A model generated the notes under the pieces. The model ran no database searches, had not been told where the DNA came from, and saw nothing but the letters and a program-made list of their open reading frames with translations. A stretch of DNA of 64,000 nt, taken from the NCBI GenBank assembly GCA_031308135.1, contig JAHLJT010009436.1, positions 144,529,216-144,593,215 of the forward strand, read 5' to 3'. Below, piece by piece: positions 32,816 to 45,060 of this stretch (its first letter is position 1; every line of letters begins with the position of its first letter). Made by a program: the position numbers and the translations under genes. Source of the stretch: Acheta domesticus. Lineage: Eukaryota > Arthropoda > Insecta > Orthoptera > Gryllidae.

Positions 32816-33830
32816 TTACACCCAACACTCACCATGCTGGATACTAGGATTGTCATGAAATTTTACCAGCTTGTTCAGCACCTTTCAAAACCCCTACATA
32901 CAAATTTTTAAGTGCTGTGGAGTATTAGAAATAGTGTTTTATAGGCATTTTGTATCAGGCACCTTTCGTGACCTCCGCGCTTCCGCAGCGGGCGAGCCGT
33001 TGCTTCGGCAGCGCCAGGAACGTTACGCGGCGTCTTATCAACCGGTGTCAGATTTCCAAGCACGTTCTTTCAAGAACGATGGCAAAGGCCATCTCTGTTT
33101 GATGACACACATTCTTTGTAGTGTGTTAGTAAGCGCACGAACATTTTTTTGTTAAATACCATTATTGTGTAAATTTTGTGCGTTACCCATAAGTGGAACT
33201 TATTATTTTTATATAAATATTATTTATTTTTATTTACTTACTCTTATTGTATCTTTTTTTAATTTATTTTTATTTATTTACTCTTTATTGTATCTTTTTT
33301 AATTTATTTTTATTTACTCACTCTTTATTGTATCTTTTTTAAATTAATTTTTATTTACTTACTGATGTGTTGTACATTTATTTATTTACGTATTTATTAT
33401 TTAATAAGCCTTGACTAATTTTTTAATCCTTAAATCCTATCATACATATGTATAAATGTTAGTTTGCATTTAATAGATACACTCTATTTACTCCTGAATG
33501 TGTTCTAGTCCTATTCGTCCTTCTGAACCTGCAATGTATACCACTCGTTTTTGTCACCTCTCCTGCCCTCTGAGGCAGCTGAGACCCTGCGGACAGATAG
33601 CGGCGGCCGGCGTGTGAGTAACGGTCGCAGATCCAGCGGCGTTCAGCGATATCCTCTCTTCCACAGACGGTTAGGTCACGAAAGGTCTCAATACTTACTG
33701 TCGCAAAAACACTACTTGCAATGCTCCATAGCACGTACAAATTTGTAGGTAGGGGTTTTGAAAGGTGCTGAACAAGCTGGTAAAATTTCATGACAATCCG
33801 AGTATCCAGCACGGTGAGTGTTGCGTGTTA
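32816..33830. mobile_element. 1.0-kb element with ~170-bp terminal inverted repeats
   Basis: The left end TTACACCCAACACTCACC and the reverse complement of the right end TAACACGCAACACTCACC start arms that match for about 170 bp (GGATTGTCATGAAATTTTAC, CAGCTTGTTCAGCACC, CCTTTCGTGACCT). The interior has GC-rich patches next to each arm and an AT-rich tandem repeat in the middle. No transposase is present. Target duplication unclear. It is a non-autonomous long-TIR element. Confidence 0.85.
33222..33368. repeat. AT-rich ~41-bp tandem repeat inside the TIR element
   Basis: About 3.5 units of TTTTTATTTACTTACTC followed by TTTATTGTATCTTTTTTAA, with unit lengths of about 40-44 bp. It sits in the centre of the 1.0-kb element. 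Confidence 0.75.
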
Positions 33831-33880
33831 GTTATGAAACAGAATCATTCTTAAAACAAGAACTAATTGTCGATCTCCTG

Positions 33881-34088
33881 CGGCCGAGGTCGCTAAAGCA
33901 GTAGTATCGCAGCAATCCCGGACCCGAGGATCGCGGGTTCGAGTCCCGCCTCGGGCATGGTCGTATTTGTGTTCGTCCTTTTACCCCCTATCATTACCAC
34001 ATCATGTCATCTTCACAGTTACCGTAACGCTAAACCCAGTAGTGGTCGCTAATGACCTATATGTTGATACAACCTTAAATAACAAAAC
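33881..34088 (+). repeat. tRNA-derived SINE, copy A
   Basis: The 5' part has tRNA-like symmetry with an intact B box GGTTCGAGTCC (about 33936-33946). It is followed by a non-tRNA body (GTATTTGTGTTCGTCC, ATCATGTCATCTTCACAG, GTGGTCGCTAATGACC) and a CCTTAAATAAC end with an A-rich tail. A second copy in the same orientation is at 58871-59098. The long body and AAAT tail exclude a real tRNA gene. Confidence 0.85.
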
Positions 34089-34129
34089 GAGAGAAGAAAA
34101 AAGAAGTGATTGCTCCAGTGTGGCAGTGG

Positions 34130-34360
34130 AATGGCGCGTGGTGTGGTGCCCCCCGCTGAGAGCGAGGGGCGAACGCCACGTGGGCGCGAGGCTGGTGCAA
34201 AAGCGCTCGCGCTGTCCGGGAAGCGGCCTCTGCGGTGAGCGCGGTCGCCGCCGCGCGCCGCGCTGCCGGAAACGGAAGAGGCAGAAGGAACAGCGCGGCG
34301 GCGGCGAGGCCGTGCACCACCTCCTCGTGCGTCCTCGGCCTTCCGACCCAGCGAGAGCTA
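34130..34360. other. GC-rich, CpG-rich island
   Basis: GC island starting directly after the SINE tail. A second SINE copy at 58.9 kb is also followed within 50 bp by a GC island. Frames of up to 176 codons here are Arg-rich and compositional. Confidence 0.5.
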
Positions 34361-34489
34361 GCAAGGGCACATCGATGATTCATGTAGATCCACGGATATG
34401 GAAATCCTGTTTTTCCGTCGATTGCTTCCACTTCCATCCATTTCCCCGACGGGGGCTTGCCATTGTCCCTGCGGCGTTGCTGATCGGGA

Positions 34490-34622
34490 TGTCCTGATAG
34501 AGCCAACGGTGGCGGATTTTCGACACTAGCTGGATAGCTAGGTCGAATTTAACCCCTGGAGAATTCTAGCGACCGCTGCCGGTAGCGACCGGCTGCCGGT
34601 AGCGACCGACTTGGTACCTTAA
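34490..34622 (+). repeat. Dispersed repeat fragment with short tandem
   Basis: GGTGGCGGATTTTCGACACT followed by a TGGATAGCTAGG block resembles a stretch at 42915-43030 (GTTGTGGATTTTTGACGCTG then AGTAGCTATA). It ends in a 17-bp direct duplication containing CTGCCGGTAGCGACCG at about 34574-34609. A partly inverted relative (TTTTCGACATCAGCTAGG on the minus strand) lies near 34975. Confidence 0.4.
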
Positions 34623-34632
34623 CGATATTTTC

Positions 34633-34890
34633 TTACTCCTCCTCTCGCCTTACACACATCCACATACACGCGCACGCACAACTCTGCAAGCACCATATTG
34701 CCACACATGTCGGGAGACCAGTCAGGAGCTTAGCGCTTGCTTCTTGCTGGGATGGTGGCCATCTGAAGGAGATACGTAGGAGAGAATACCTGGTACTTTT
34801 AGGTCGGCGCCGGATCTTACATTCCAGAGAGATAAGAAGACCGCTACCTCCCGGGATATAATATGTACTACATTATTGGGAGTTATGATC
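34633..34890 (+). repeat. Repeat family M, copy 3
   Basis: CT-rich leader, CA-rich segment with CACACATCCACATACACG, then AGGAGATACGT, GGTCGGCGCCGGATCTTAC, ATTCCAGAGAGATAAGAAG and GATATAATATGTACTACATT. All blocks of the family are in order. Confidence 0.7.
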
Positions 34891-35029
34891 AACGTTTTTG
34901 GCGCGCCAGAGAGGACCGTTCAGACCAGCCGGCCTATATAATTCTCTATCTGCTCTTTGTTGAGAAACTCATCGCTTCCTAGCTGATGTCGAAAATTTGA
35001 CTCCCGTGGACTTGACCCGCTTCGGAGTA

Positions 35030-36700
35030 TGCTTAAAGCATCAGCAAACGCTTGGTGAATGGAATTATTATTTTTTTCGTACGCTATTCAGGCGTTACGA
35101 AGATGGACCACTACGTTTACGACAATGACTGAACTACCGTCATGTGTCAAATTACTAGTCGTATTTCGGCCAGATGGATCATTTGTAATTGGATGGATTC
35201 TTTGGTGTTTTGTTATGTCCGTGTCTGCATATTGAAGATATATAATCAATTTTTACTTTCTCGCTCTGACTAACGTAAGAAGTGAACGTATTATATTCAT
35301 TTATATAGTAACGTTACTATACGGTTTCAAACTTTTAAATATTAATTTATTACAGTTCAGTGCAAAGTTATATTATGAATTACATAAACTAATAGTTTAT
35401 TTAACTTTCGATCTTATCTTGACTCCAGTGAATTTGAACTATCGATATGACAAAGTTATGATTTTATCAGCATGACGACTGATATTAATCGGTTGGTCGA
35501 ATGGCAGTTGATAGTTTCTGCTCTGTTGCCTATCGTCTGTCATATACTCATGTATTAGGAAGAAATGATCATCATTATCAATTTAGAATTGTAATGCAGG
35601 TGTAATTTGTGAAATTCAAATGAACGATAAACTTTCTAATGAAAATGAAGGAATATAAGTTCATTTACATGTCTGACCTTTGTTCGAGCATGTGGTTATC
35701 CACATGAGTCTGCAGCAACTGTTTCGTAAACGGGAAGGTTCTGAGGTAACGTGCCAATGGTGCGGAAGTGTCAATCGAAACCACTGTTGCGGCCGTGTCC
35801 CTTTCAGATCAGTTGCTGTTATTTTTACAAACAACTAAACCATATATTTATATCCATTCTTAAGTTCGTTAATCCATCATGTACTAACAAGTGAAAAGCT
35901 AAGCACCTAAAATTTGTTATCGAGTGTGACCCAGACCATCTACAGAGGTTGTTGAGGGCTCATTTGAAAACTTGGGGAGCGGCTTTCTTTCTTCACAAAA
36001 TATCTGCGTTCGCGAGATCTACCTAGTGTACCTATAATTTCACATTCACGTGTTTCTCTTAGTACCCTCATGTAATGAAAAGATCATTGCAAAAATGAAA
36101 TTTCTTTAATAAAAAAATGAATTGTGCATGATGACTCAGTGAACAAAATGTCAATGTTCAGGTCAAAAGTGTTTGCGATCCCTTTAACAGTACGTTTGTA
36201 GAATAGAAATTAGAAAATTCTAGGAGAAGAATGGAGCAATGGAAGAAAATGAATGCAAAAATGTTTATTGGATGATATTTTAAGTTCTACATTTCTGATA
36301 TTTAGTTCCAAGGAATCTTTCGTCGCTTTTTGGTCTTTTTGATATTAGTTGCGTGAAATGAGCAAGCAAAAGTGAGCAAACATATTAGTAGTGACATGAC
36401 GTAACCGACTTTCATAATGGAGAATTTGCAGAATTCCCTTTCTTCCAACTTAACAAATGATACATTTGTCGGAATCGGGAAGCGTATTTGAAGAAAAGTG
36501 TATTTGAAGATACTCCAGTTGAAGGTAATGGTGAGCCTCGATAGTTCTGGTTAATATCTTGTATATTAAAATTACGTTGTTAAGCTAAATTACTGAGTTT
36601 TCACAAATCCCTTCCTGAATTGAAGCGTAAAGTGAATTGCTCCGTCTGTACATTTTTGCGTCCGATGAGTTATTCCGTATCCTAAGTTCTTCGATCTACC
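35030..36700. other. AT-rich spacer, nothing identifiable
   Basis: About 1.7 kb without a long open frame, GC island or recognisable repeat end. Confidence 0.5.
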
Positions 36701-36734
36701 CGCACAGTAGCACCAAACCGACCCGTTGCACCCG

Positions 36735-37385
36735 TGCATAGAGAGTAAGATGAAGCGGCTAAGTCGTGGCAGGAATTCCCAGGTCGTTAGCGAGGCAAGC
36801 GGTGGCCTGCTGTACAAGTAATTGCTCGTATTGCCTCCTTGCGTCTCAGCCGCCCCCGCTCCGCCGCCGCCCCCGAAGCCGGCATCGCCACCTCCGAGCG
36901 CTTCCCTCGCCGCCCCCGCCGCCCACCCCACACCGCCTGGGCCTCCTCCGGTAATGGGCTGAGAATGATCGACTTGAGTCCCTATAAAACAATCAGGAGA
37001 ATTAATACTCTTACGCACTCGCCCTCCGCCTCCTCGGCCGCCTTCTCCGTTCCTTCCTAATGGATTTTCTATTAATTTCTTCTCCATCACGGACAGTAAT
37101 CCGATTGCAGACTAATTTACGTCGAAGAATCCATTGGAGAGGCGGCGCCCCTCGAGCAGGTCGCCCTGGGCGGCGCGGGGGCGAGGGCGGCGGCAGCTGG
37201 AGCCCTGGCCTCCGCCCGCAAGAACGGGGTAATCGCGTCAGACGCGCAGCAATTCGCCGCCTCCTCCGGCCCTTGGCTGCCGGCGGCCACTCGGCTACCC
37301 TCGAGCTCTCCGACCGCGCACGAGGGCTGCCGACGGCCCGCGGATGTAGCCGAAGGCCGATCAGTGTGTGAGTGCGGGAGAGTTG
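36735..37385. other. Bipartite GC-rich island around an AT-rich core
   Basis: Two CpG-rich blocks (about 36840-36960 and 37130-37380) flank a 170-bp non-repetitive core with CTATAAAAC at 36982-36990, AGAATTAATACTC and CTAATGGATTTTC. The TATA-like element between CpG-rich flanks could mark a promoter or an enhancer. No initiator or coding exon is identifiable. The 100-166 codon frames are Gly/Pro/Arg-rich and compositional. Confidence 0.4.
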
Positions 37386-38039
37386 GTTAGGATTTTTGTA
37401 CGTGATGGTTAAACTAGATTGCAACGAGTTCGTAACAAAGTATCCGTTGATGCTAAATGCAAAACTGATTATTTCTTAGAGAACCTTATAGTGCAAACGG
37501 GATATTGAAAAGTTATTTATATTTTCTTTCAAAAAACATGTATTCATAGTTAAAAGTGAGAATAATAAACTTCTTTTTCAGTATCGTAGAATTGTTAAAC
37601 TATTTTACAAGGTGAGTTTTCTACAATGATATTTAGTATATTTAGATGTTCTGTTTCCATGTCCCTTGCAATCGTTGCGCAGTAATACTTAGGACCGGGT
37701 CACAACACATAAAGAATGTGTTATTTTTTAATATGACTTTCTGATTTATTTCATCAAAAAAATTAACGACCATATGGAAATTAACTTTTGAAAAACCTCT
37801 TAGATCTGAGATGGTTCGGCGATTCGCATCCTTTGACACTGCATTCTGTGACAGAACAATTTATTTGCGCTATTATATGAAGACGTTTGCTCTCGGAGGA
37901 TTAACCATCCGAAATTCCGCATTGTCTGCGATCGCCTCAAGTCCTTTGGGTGCAAATGCGGGTACAGAAAGTATTTCAGGGAAGAGAGCATTTTCAGTTT
38001 GGACCACATATAAATAATTTTGCAATATATTTTTAAATG

Positions 38040-38195
38040 TTGGCTGGAAATAAAAAGCATGAATGTGTTCGTAAAAGGAATACTGCTTTGGATGTGGTGA
38101 GATCTATAAATGGTAATTATTTCGAATAAATTTGTGTAAAATTTCGGAAAATGTCTTGAGAGGGGGGATATGCGCCCCCCTGGATGCCGCCACCG
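38040..38195. mobile_element. Right end of a hAT-type MITE relic
   Basis: AT-rich sequence ending GCGCCCCCCTGGATGCCGCCACCG resembles the CCCCTCCTGGATCCGCCACTG right end of the MITEs at 6.5 and 26.9 kb. It can be seen as two short pieces, GCGCCCCCCTGGATG and CCGCCACCG. The left end is not found. A GC island follows at once, as after the 26.9-kb copy. Confidence 0.4.
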
Positions 38196-38510
38196 TTCAA
38201 GGAGGCGCTGGTCGTGCCGACGCGCGCGCGCCACGGGGAGCGCCGGAGCGCCGGAGTTGGCCGTCGGAGCGTCGCGCTCCCAGGCCCCGCTGACGCCATC
38301 GGCGCGCGCTTTTTACCACCCGCCTGCCCTTTTTGCGCGCAGCAGAAGCTGCTCCAAGCGACCGGCGCCGATCATCCCAGACGCCCCGCGTCGCCCCGCG
38401 ACGCCCCGCCCCGCGCCCGACTGCCATCGCGGCTCCCGGGATTACACGGCTTCGGCTCCCTGCGGCATCGTATTCGTCGCTATCCGATTCTATCATTTAA
38501 GGAGTTTTTT
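38196..38510. other. GC-rich, CpG-rich island
   Basis: Dense CpG with repeated GACGCCCCGC-type pentads near 38386-38410. Frames on both strands are compositional. Confidence 0.5.
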
Positions 38511-39589
38511 GATGTCGTAACTCCAAAATCTTTACTTTTTCCTTGTTATTTGTGCAAATATATTCTCCTACAAGCCATTCATTGCAAATTGGCCTTGAAT
38601 ACAAATTATTATGTTAATGAAAGTCATCACTTTGTTCAGTCAAGTTGAGATCATGGTGTTATAAGTTTCAAATCGTTCGGCGATGTTAATAGACTCGAAT
38701 GCAGTGAAGTTGTGAAGTACACTCAAAGAAGAAAAGGAATAAGTAGGAGTAAAGAGGAGTAGGAGTTCAGGGCCTATTTGATCACGTCTTTATATAATAA
38801 TTTGTGATAAATTTAGGCGACATAAAAATTAACAATATAAGTTTACTTAACATTGCAAATCATTTTTTGCGCGTAGGGATTGGTGGTTCAGTATACACTC
38901 TTCATTCGTTTCTCATTTCATATAGTGTTCAACTCTAGTAGAAAATAATCTTTTCTTATTATTTTTATGATGGAAATAGGCAGTTTCGAGGAAGAATGGA
39001 ATCATGTCACTAGTTATAAATTAATGCTCCGTGGTGATAATTCCAATGATAATGAATGGATGATGTCTGCACAATGCCACGGAGACACAGTACTGTTTGT
39101 CCTTACACTATCACGAGATGACGAAGCACTTGTTCTTTTGCGGAACCAGCACCTAGGTTGACGGCGCAGGACGACCATCTTCAAATGCTCTGCGCCAACG
39201 TGACTGAGGAAATCAGGGCTGACGGTAAATTGTGGGTTTTTGTGGAGGAAACAAACGTGCTTCCGAGTCGCAGGAAACGACATTTCATCAGCTGCTGAGC
39301 GGCCGATCGTTGACCCGCGGATCAAAAAACGACGCTGCCGCGTGACTAGGGCGCCCGTGGCCCCTTGCAGGTGCACGTCGTCTCGATGGAGCATAGTTCA
39401 ACGCCTCGGGCCGGTTGCTTTTCGGACGTTTCCTGTCATTAATGTACGCGGAAAATACCCCGGAAATGGCAGAATGGTGTAAGAGTATTCCATAATTCTG
39501 TCTTCAGGTTTTGAATGAAGACACCTAGAGTTCATGAAGAGATCTTTTACAAACCTGTTCGGTATCTTTGGAAGCGTACGGCGTATTGT

Positions 39590-39930
39590 GCCGCGTGGCG
39601 AACAGGGGGCGACGGCCGGCCCTTGGTCGCCCTGGGGCGCTGGTAGGTTATTCATGAGCGCGGATCTCCGCCACCGCCGGCGCCCTGTCGCGCTCGTCGC
39701 GTGATAAATCATGCGATTACGCACGAACGCCGCCGCTGCCGCCGCCTTGTCGGTTTCCGTGCGCGCCGCCTGCCCGCCCGCCGTGTATCGAGAAAGTGAT
39801 TAACGCTCCACAAGTGTGCGCCGCGGCCAGCGACGCGCCGCTCGCCCCTTGACGTGCCCTCGCTCGCCGCTTTGCTGCCCTGCTGCTCGGGTCGTGTGAG
39901 GGTGGGGTTGGTGAGATGTGGTGGACGACG
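39590..39930. other. GC-rich island with homeodomain-like cores
   Basis: CpG-rich block interspersed with TTATTCATGAGC, GTGATAAATCATGCGATTACG and AGTGATTAACGC (each a short AT-rich core within GC-rich flanks). The TTAT/ATTA/GATTA cores look like homeodomain sites. This is the island that most resembles a developmental enhancer, on motif grounds only. Confidence 0.45.
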
Positions 39931-39999
39931 TCGATTCGCTGTGAGGTGCTCTGTCCTACGTACTCATTCATTTCGTATACTGGAACGATGTGCCTGTTC

Positions 40000-42900
40000 T
40001 GGAGTTACGGTCGAAGTTCTTCAGTTCTGATTCTCTAGGGCTCACAACTCTGTCGTGAAGCTATCTTTATTGCTCTTGCAAATCTATTGGGACAACCATT
40101 CCATAGTGGCAGGCGCGATGTTAACTAGGCTTACTAACACCGGGTTTAATCTCACGATCATTCCGTGTGGAAATTGTAGTGAATAAAGGGACGCTCTCCA
40201 CTTCGTCCTGGCTCATCCATCTGCTCTATCGTGCTCCCTATTCACCAGATCGCTGTTAATCAGAATTGGGAATTTCATCGTATGTCAACGCATGTCTCTA
40301 CTGCGGATACTGGAGAATGACCCGCAATGATTTGAGTCACGAGGCCTCCGCGCTGTAAAATACATAATAACAGCTCGCCTAAGCCTTTTTAGTGGAAGCC
40401 TCACCAGGGTGTATCTCAAATATTGTATACTTTTCCCTACTTAATAGTGTTTGTGATTTCCCGGTTAATATTCCCAAGCAAGAAGGCCGTACCTTATTTA
40501 GAAATAGCCAAAAATCACTAAAGAAATAAGACATTTTACTTGTCTTAAGTGGATGTTCATTTATTTAAAAAGCTCTTAGACAAAGGTTTTAGTGTTTCTG
40601 AGGTATGCTTGTTAGGCTTAAGAGAGCAAATAATACAACAAACGACACTGCGGACCAGGCGAGTCATCTATTTGTCTCAAGAAAAGAAGCTGGATATTTG
40701 GAGGTCCTTTAGTTCCTTCTGCCTCTATTTCAGCCATCATTATTTGCACTTCCCAAACCACTCGGTTAATTTCATTCACCCCATTAATGAATCCGCATAA
40801 CGTCTCGATTTTTAAGTTGTATTCTTCTAACAAATTAGTATTACAATATTTATAAAAACTATTGGAGTGCTCTGTAATAAAAATTACTGGGATAATGGAT
40901 GCGAATAGTACGAGTTCGTAAATATAATTAGTATTCATAGTTCGTATGTACTGTGAAGACATTTTTGATTAATATTTAAGAGTCAGAGACGTGTCAAATC
41001 TATGCTTCGCCCCCAATTCATTAAGACACCCCCCGTACATTCTCACTTGAAAGTAGTGAGGGAGTACTATATTCTTTCCTAAAAATAAAATAAAGTATTT
41101 ATTCCTTTTTAGATTACAGTAAAACTTTCACAAATAATAAAGAAAATAAAAAAACAACAACAACCTTTTGCTGACCTTGTGTAAATATGAGATTCACTGA
41201 ATTTGTTCCATATACAATTATCCATAAGTAATTATTGTTTCACGTCAATACGATTCTTTTTAAATTCTAACTGCTAATTGTCAACGATTTAAAATAGATA
41301 TTGATATTCACTGAAACAATCGACGATGTTTCGAATCACGCTCGTTCACGCGGCCCGCGACATTTTGCATTGATGCCCTTTCCCCCAAGGCCCCTGCCCC
41401 TGCCAGTCATGCGAGCGTTAGTCAGCGCCGTAATTGAAATGTGGTCGAGGCGACGTTACGCACATGTTCTTGAGTTGCACCGTGTTCGGCACGCGGAAGA
41501 ACGAAGTGGATTTGGTCGACTAGAACAAAGTAAATGCGAGCTCAGGACTCCGCGGAAGCAGATGCTTACGCCAAGGGCAAAACCAGGCTGCTCTTACTTC
41601 ATCAGTGTAACGTCTTTCTTTCTAAAAAAGATTACATGAAAGAATGTTAAGTTGTATTCTCAATTACTGTTGAAAAATCAATGAGTATAGCTAAGTCTGC
41701 ATCAAAGACGATGAACATGATTGCCAGTAGATTCCATTAAAAATCGAATACGATCTATCAATTTTTTTTTCGGACCAACGTACGACGACTTCATCGTAAT
41801 GTGAATATCGGGATAGGTAGAGACCCCTGAAGAAGTGTAATCTATGTACTGCCTAAAAGTATGATAATAAATAACAAAAGAGGCCTCATTCGGACCCTTG
41901 GCTTCAGTCTTTGAACCTATCCGAACACTGGCCTGGAATCCGAAGTCCCTTTATGTTGCTCGAGGTCGCCCCATCGTCTCATCACTATGCTCTGAGAAAG
42001 CATACGCAATGTGGTTTCTCCATATATAACCGAGTCCACAGACGACAGCGACACAACGAAGGATATTTCCGTCGCAACATTTTCTTTCGCGAACAATTGA
42101 AGTGGGGGCGTCCTCAATGTCCCCCTTTGACCCCCGTGTGTCGACACACTGGACTCGATATCGAGTTCTCTTCCTGAAAGATCCTTCTCTTCCGGCCACG
42201 TTGCGACCAAATCCAGGCCTCGCGCTTGTCTTCATTCGGCGTTTAGACGCAGTGCACGTGGAGCGAAGACCTGTTTCGCAACCCAGACAATTGTATTCGC
42301 TAAATTAGCATTGTGAGTGTTGTGGCGGGATATGATGCTGCACAACGGCTAGTGAATGAGGATGGATATATTGGAATGGAAGCAGGACGAGGTAAAGAAA
42401 AGTGGAATGAGTAAGTACTTATGTAGGCTGCAACGCGCTGACTGAAATGGTACGCTAGTATTAGCAAGATACATTTTGTTGTTACATTTATGACTTATTA
42501 CTATTTTTTACAATTTTTAACTCGCACAGGAATTTTCTTGTTCTCAGATTCTACGTTTATTTATTTAGAGTGTCCATTAGAGTGTCTGTTACGTTCTGTT
42601 ATTTCACCATGTTCATCTGAATATTCTCTGAGATTATTGCATTTGAATATTTCAGTGGTTACACCTGAACAACTGCTGAAGAGGTCTGAATCATGCTCAT
42701 GAATTTTACGCTTGACGATTTACTCAGAACGTTATTAGGAATCATTGTTCCACAGTCATTTCATTCGATTAAAAAATTATCAGAATACTCATTGACGTAA
42801 TTCAAATTTTTCCAATTCCTCACTTTCTTGTTCTTACATTTTGATGAATATTTTCGACCAATACTTTAGCAATTTTTAATTGAACTGAAAAATTCTACAG
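40000..42900. other. Spacer, no supported gene
   Basis: Mixed-composition non-coding DNA. The best open frame is a 114-codon minus-strand one at 40618-40962 in AT-rich DNA, with a hydrophobic stretch (YELVLFASIIPVIFI) near its start followed by an acidic, amphipathic region. I do not recognise it and see no supporting context. No repeats with clear ends. Confidence 0.4.
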
Positions 42901-42914
42901 TTTTGCTGTTGTCT

Positions 42915-43030
42915 CTGTGGCGTCGGTTTGCGGCAACCCCGACGGTTGTGGATTTTTGACGCTGACTAAGTAGCTATATACATGGCTATATAGAACTATC
43001 TAGAGAAGAATTGTAGAAGTTGATGCGATC
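42915..43030 (+). repeat. Relative of the 34.5-kb repeat fragment
   Basis: CCCCGACGGTTGTGGATTTT, a TGACGCTGACTAAGTAGCTA block and CTAGAGAAGAATTGTAGAAG line up in order with the fragment at 34490-34570. Identity is moderate, so the family relation is tentative. Confidence 0.35.
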
Positions 43031-43371
43031 AGTTGTTTCCCTCCGCTGTTTCTCCTATTTACACTTTGATTTATTCATTGGCCTTTCACTGATCAGCTGT
43101 TACGTGCCATCCAATCGCGAGCTTAAACGTCACCACTGTAGGTGTCATCCTAACTCTCGATTGGATGACACCATAACAGCGGATTTACGTCAAAAGATCC
43201 TATGTTTAAATCGAAGTATATGCAAGGCGAATTCCAAAGCAGAACCCGAACATACGGGCCCCGGACAGCACTCGATCATGCCACAGAGACAGGAAAGTTG
43301 GGTGCCGGCGTATGCGAATGCTACCCTATCGCTGCTTTACCGCAAACCGAGGGAGGCGAAAATAGACTTAA

Positions 43372-43632
43372 CCCTTTCACTACTAATGGGACATATATTA
43401 TATCCCTCTGGGTTATGTAGATACTAATGGGGTAAACAAGTGTTTAAAAATGCTGTACCGATGTCCCATTGTTGCTCCTGATGGAAGCAATCAAAATTAT
43501 GCTGCATACTACATTTGTTTGCACCTAGGGAATTGAAAGAATTGACTAATTTTCTAGTTTGAAGTGTATGACTTATTTTATATACAAAGATAATAAAAAT
43601 TCCAATGAAAATTAAAATTGGTAATGAAAGGG
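43372..43632. mobile_element. TTAA-flanked MITE (261 bp), piggyBac-type
   Basis: TTAA tetranucleotides at 43368-43371 and 43633-43636 flank terminal inverted repeats CCCTTTCACTAC (left) and GTAATGAAAGGG (right, reverse complement CCCTTTCATTAC), with one mismatch in 12. TTAA target duplication and CCCTTT-type ends fit piggyBac-derived MITEs. No open frame inside, so it is non-autonomous. Confidence 0.75.
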
Positions 43633-43737
43633 TTAAGGCAGGTTCGCCTTGAGGCGAGCAAAATCCCCCCAGGTGTGAAACTACTAAGTGTAATGGGGCT
43701 TGCCTTTGTGCACAATATTGAACACGCGGTCATTCCT

Positions 43738-43759
43738 TCTTCACCTTTGCTCTCTCCTC

Positions 43760-43803
<44 letters not shown>

Positions 43804-44030
43804 ACAAACACACACACACAATCAGTATACTATCACACATGTTGGAAGACCCGTCGGGAATGTAGTGCTTGTGGGAAGCGGTGCCCTGTTGTGGGAGATA
43901 TCTGGAAGAGAAAATTCAACAAGCCGAAGTGAAGGTCGGCGCCGCACCTCACATTCCAGCGGAGGAAGAACACCGCCTACTCCCCGCATATAATACGCAT
44001 TACGCCTAAGGGATCCATGACTATAGTAGT
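43738..44030 (+). repeat. Repeat family M, copy 4, with (CT)n(CA)n
   Basis: The most complete copy: a pure (CT)n then (CA)n microsatellite (about 43764-43820), CACACATGTTGGAAGACC, GCCCTGTTGTGGGAGATATC, GGAAGAGAAAATTCAACAAG, GGTCGGCGCCGCACCTCAC, ATTCCAGCGGAGGAAGAACA and CATATAATACGCATTACGCC. The microsatellite sits at the 5' end in all intact copies, so it is part of the element. Confidence 0.75.
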
Positions 44031-44479
44031 TGCACCCTGAAGCGCTTAATAATAAAATTTTTGCCTTCTTTCTGCTTGCATTCTTTAAAACATGACAAAA
44101 ATCACACCTCTACCTCACGTTGCTGAATCGAAATATCAATTCTTAATGCAAATATTTTTCTTAGAATGTATGATACTGAAATAATAAATAGTTTTCAACA
44201 TAAGAAATTATTACGGTTCAGCCATTGTGAAAATAGATCTAAGAGTAAGAAACACGTTGGAGGAGATCATTTTTCATTCTAAAAAATTCTTTGATTAAAG
44301 GTTGTGAATTTGCAGCAAACAGCACTGGAGCTATTATACCGACTGAATGTACAACTGTCAGGCTTCATATTTGTAATATTAACTGAATCAAGGACTGATA
44401 AGCACACTGTTCATGGGACGGAATAATTTTCTATGAAATCCATCGACAAAACATCGACAGCTCGCACCTGAGTGTGCAG

Positions 44480-45060
44480 AAGCTTGAGCTGTCAGGCGTC
44501 TCAGAGCGAGCCTTGTTCGGCGCCTTGCTTGTGTTCGCACGAGACGCGGGGTCCTTTCAACGCGCCCCGCAGCTGGGCGCGTCTTGGGCCGGTGCGGCGC
44601 GGCGCGAGCGGAGCGGCGCTGCGGCGTAATAACGGACGATAAGGGTGCTCGCTATCTGCTATCTGCGCGACGGATTTGCCCTTCGGCAGCGCACGCCTAC
44701 CGCCGGCTGGCGACAAGCCCTCTTACTCTCCGCGCCCCCTCCCTCTCCTCGCACCCCGCTCCGCCCACCCCGCCCCGCCCACCGCTGCGGCCCGGGCGTT
44801 ATCGGAGCATCGCAGCGCCGCCGCCGGCGCGCACGTATGGGCGGCGCCGGGGGCGTGCGCGAGGGCGTGCGCGAGGGCGTGCTCGCGGACTTGCGCGGTG
44901 GGCGGCCGCGCCCCCTGCCCCGCCCACTCCGCACCCCCTCCCCGTGCCCCTCCCGCGCGCTGCGCCGCGCCGGCACGGAAGCGGTGGATTAGGGCCATCG
45001 CGGACGCGATCGCGCGCGGCGCCGCCGGCGATGATTGACGGAGGCGACGACGACTGCGAT
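44480..45060. other. Largest GC-rich, CpG-rich island
   Basis: Nearly 600 bp. It contains GATAAGGG, CTATCTGCTATCTGCG (about 44637-44670) and GTTATCGGAG (about 44799), i.e. four GATA-like cores. GGGCGTGCGCGA is tandemly repeated about three times near 44850-44886. Many overlapping frames of 90-165 codons on both strands are compositional. Confidence 0.55.

Noticed and set aside
33881..33960. tRNA gene suggested by GGTTCGAGTCC
   Set aside because: Same body and A-rich tail occur at 58.9 kb, so it is a SINE head.
37800..38234. 144-codon minus-strand frame
   Set aside because: It runs from a GC island through a MITE relic into AT-rich DNA with mixed composition. No family recognised.
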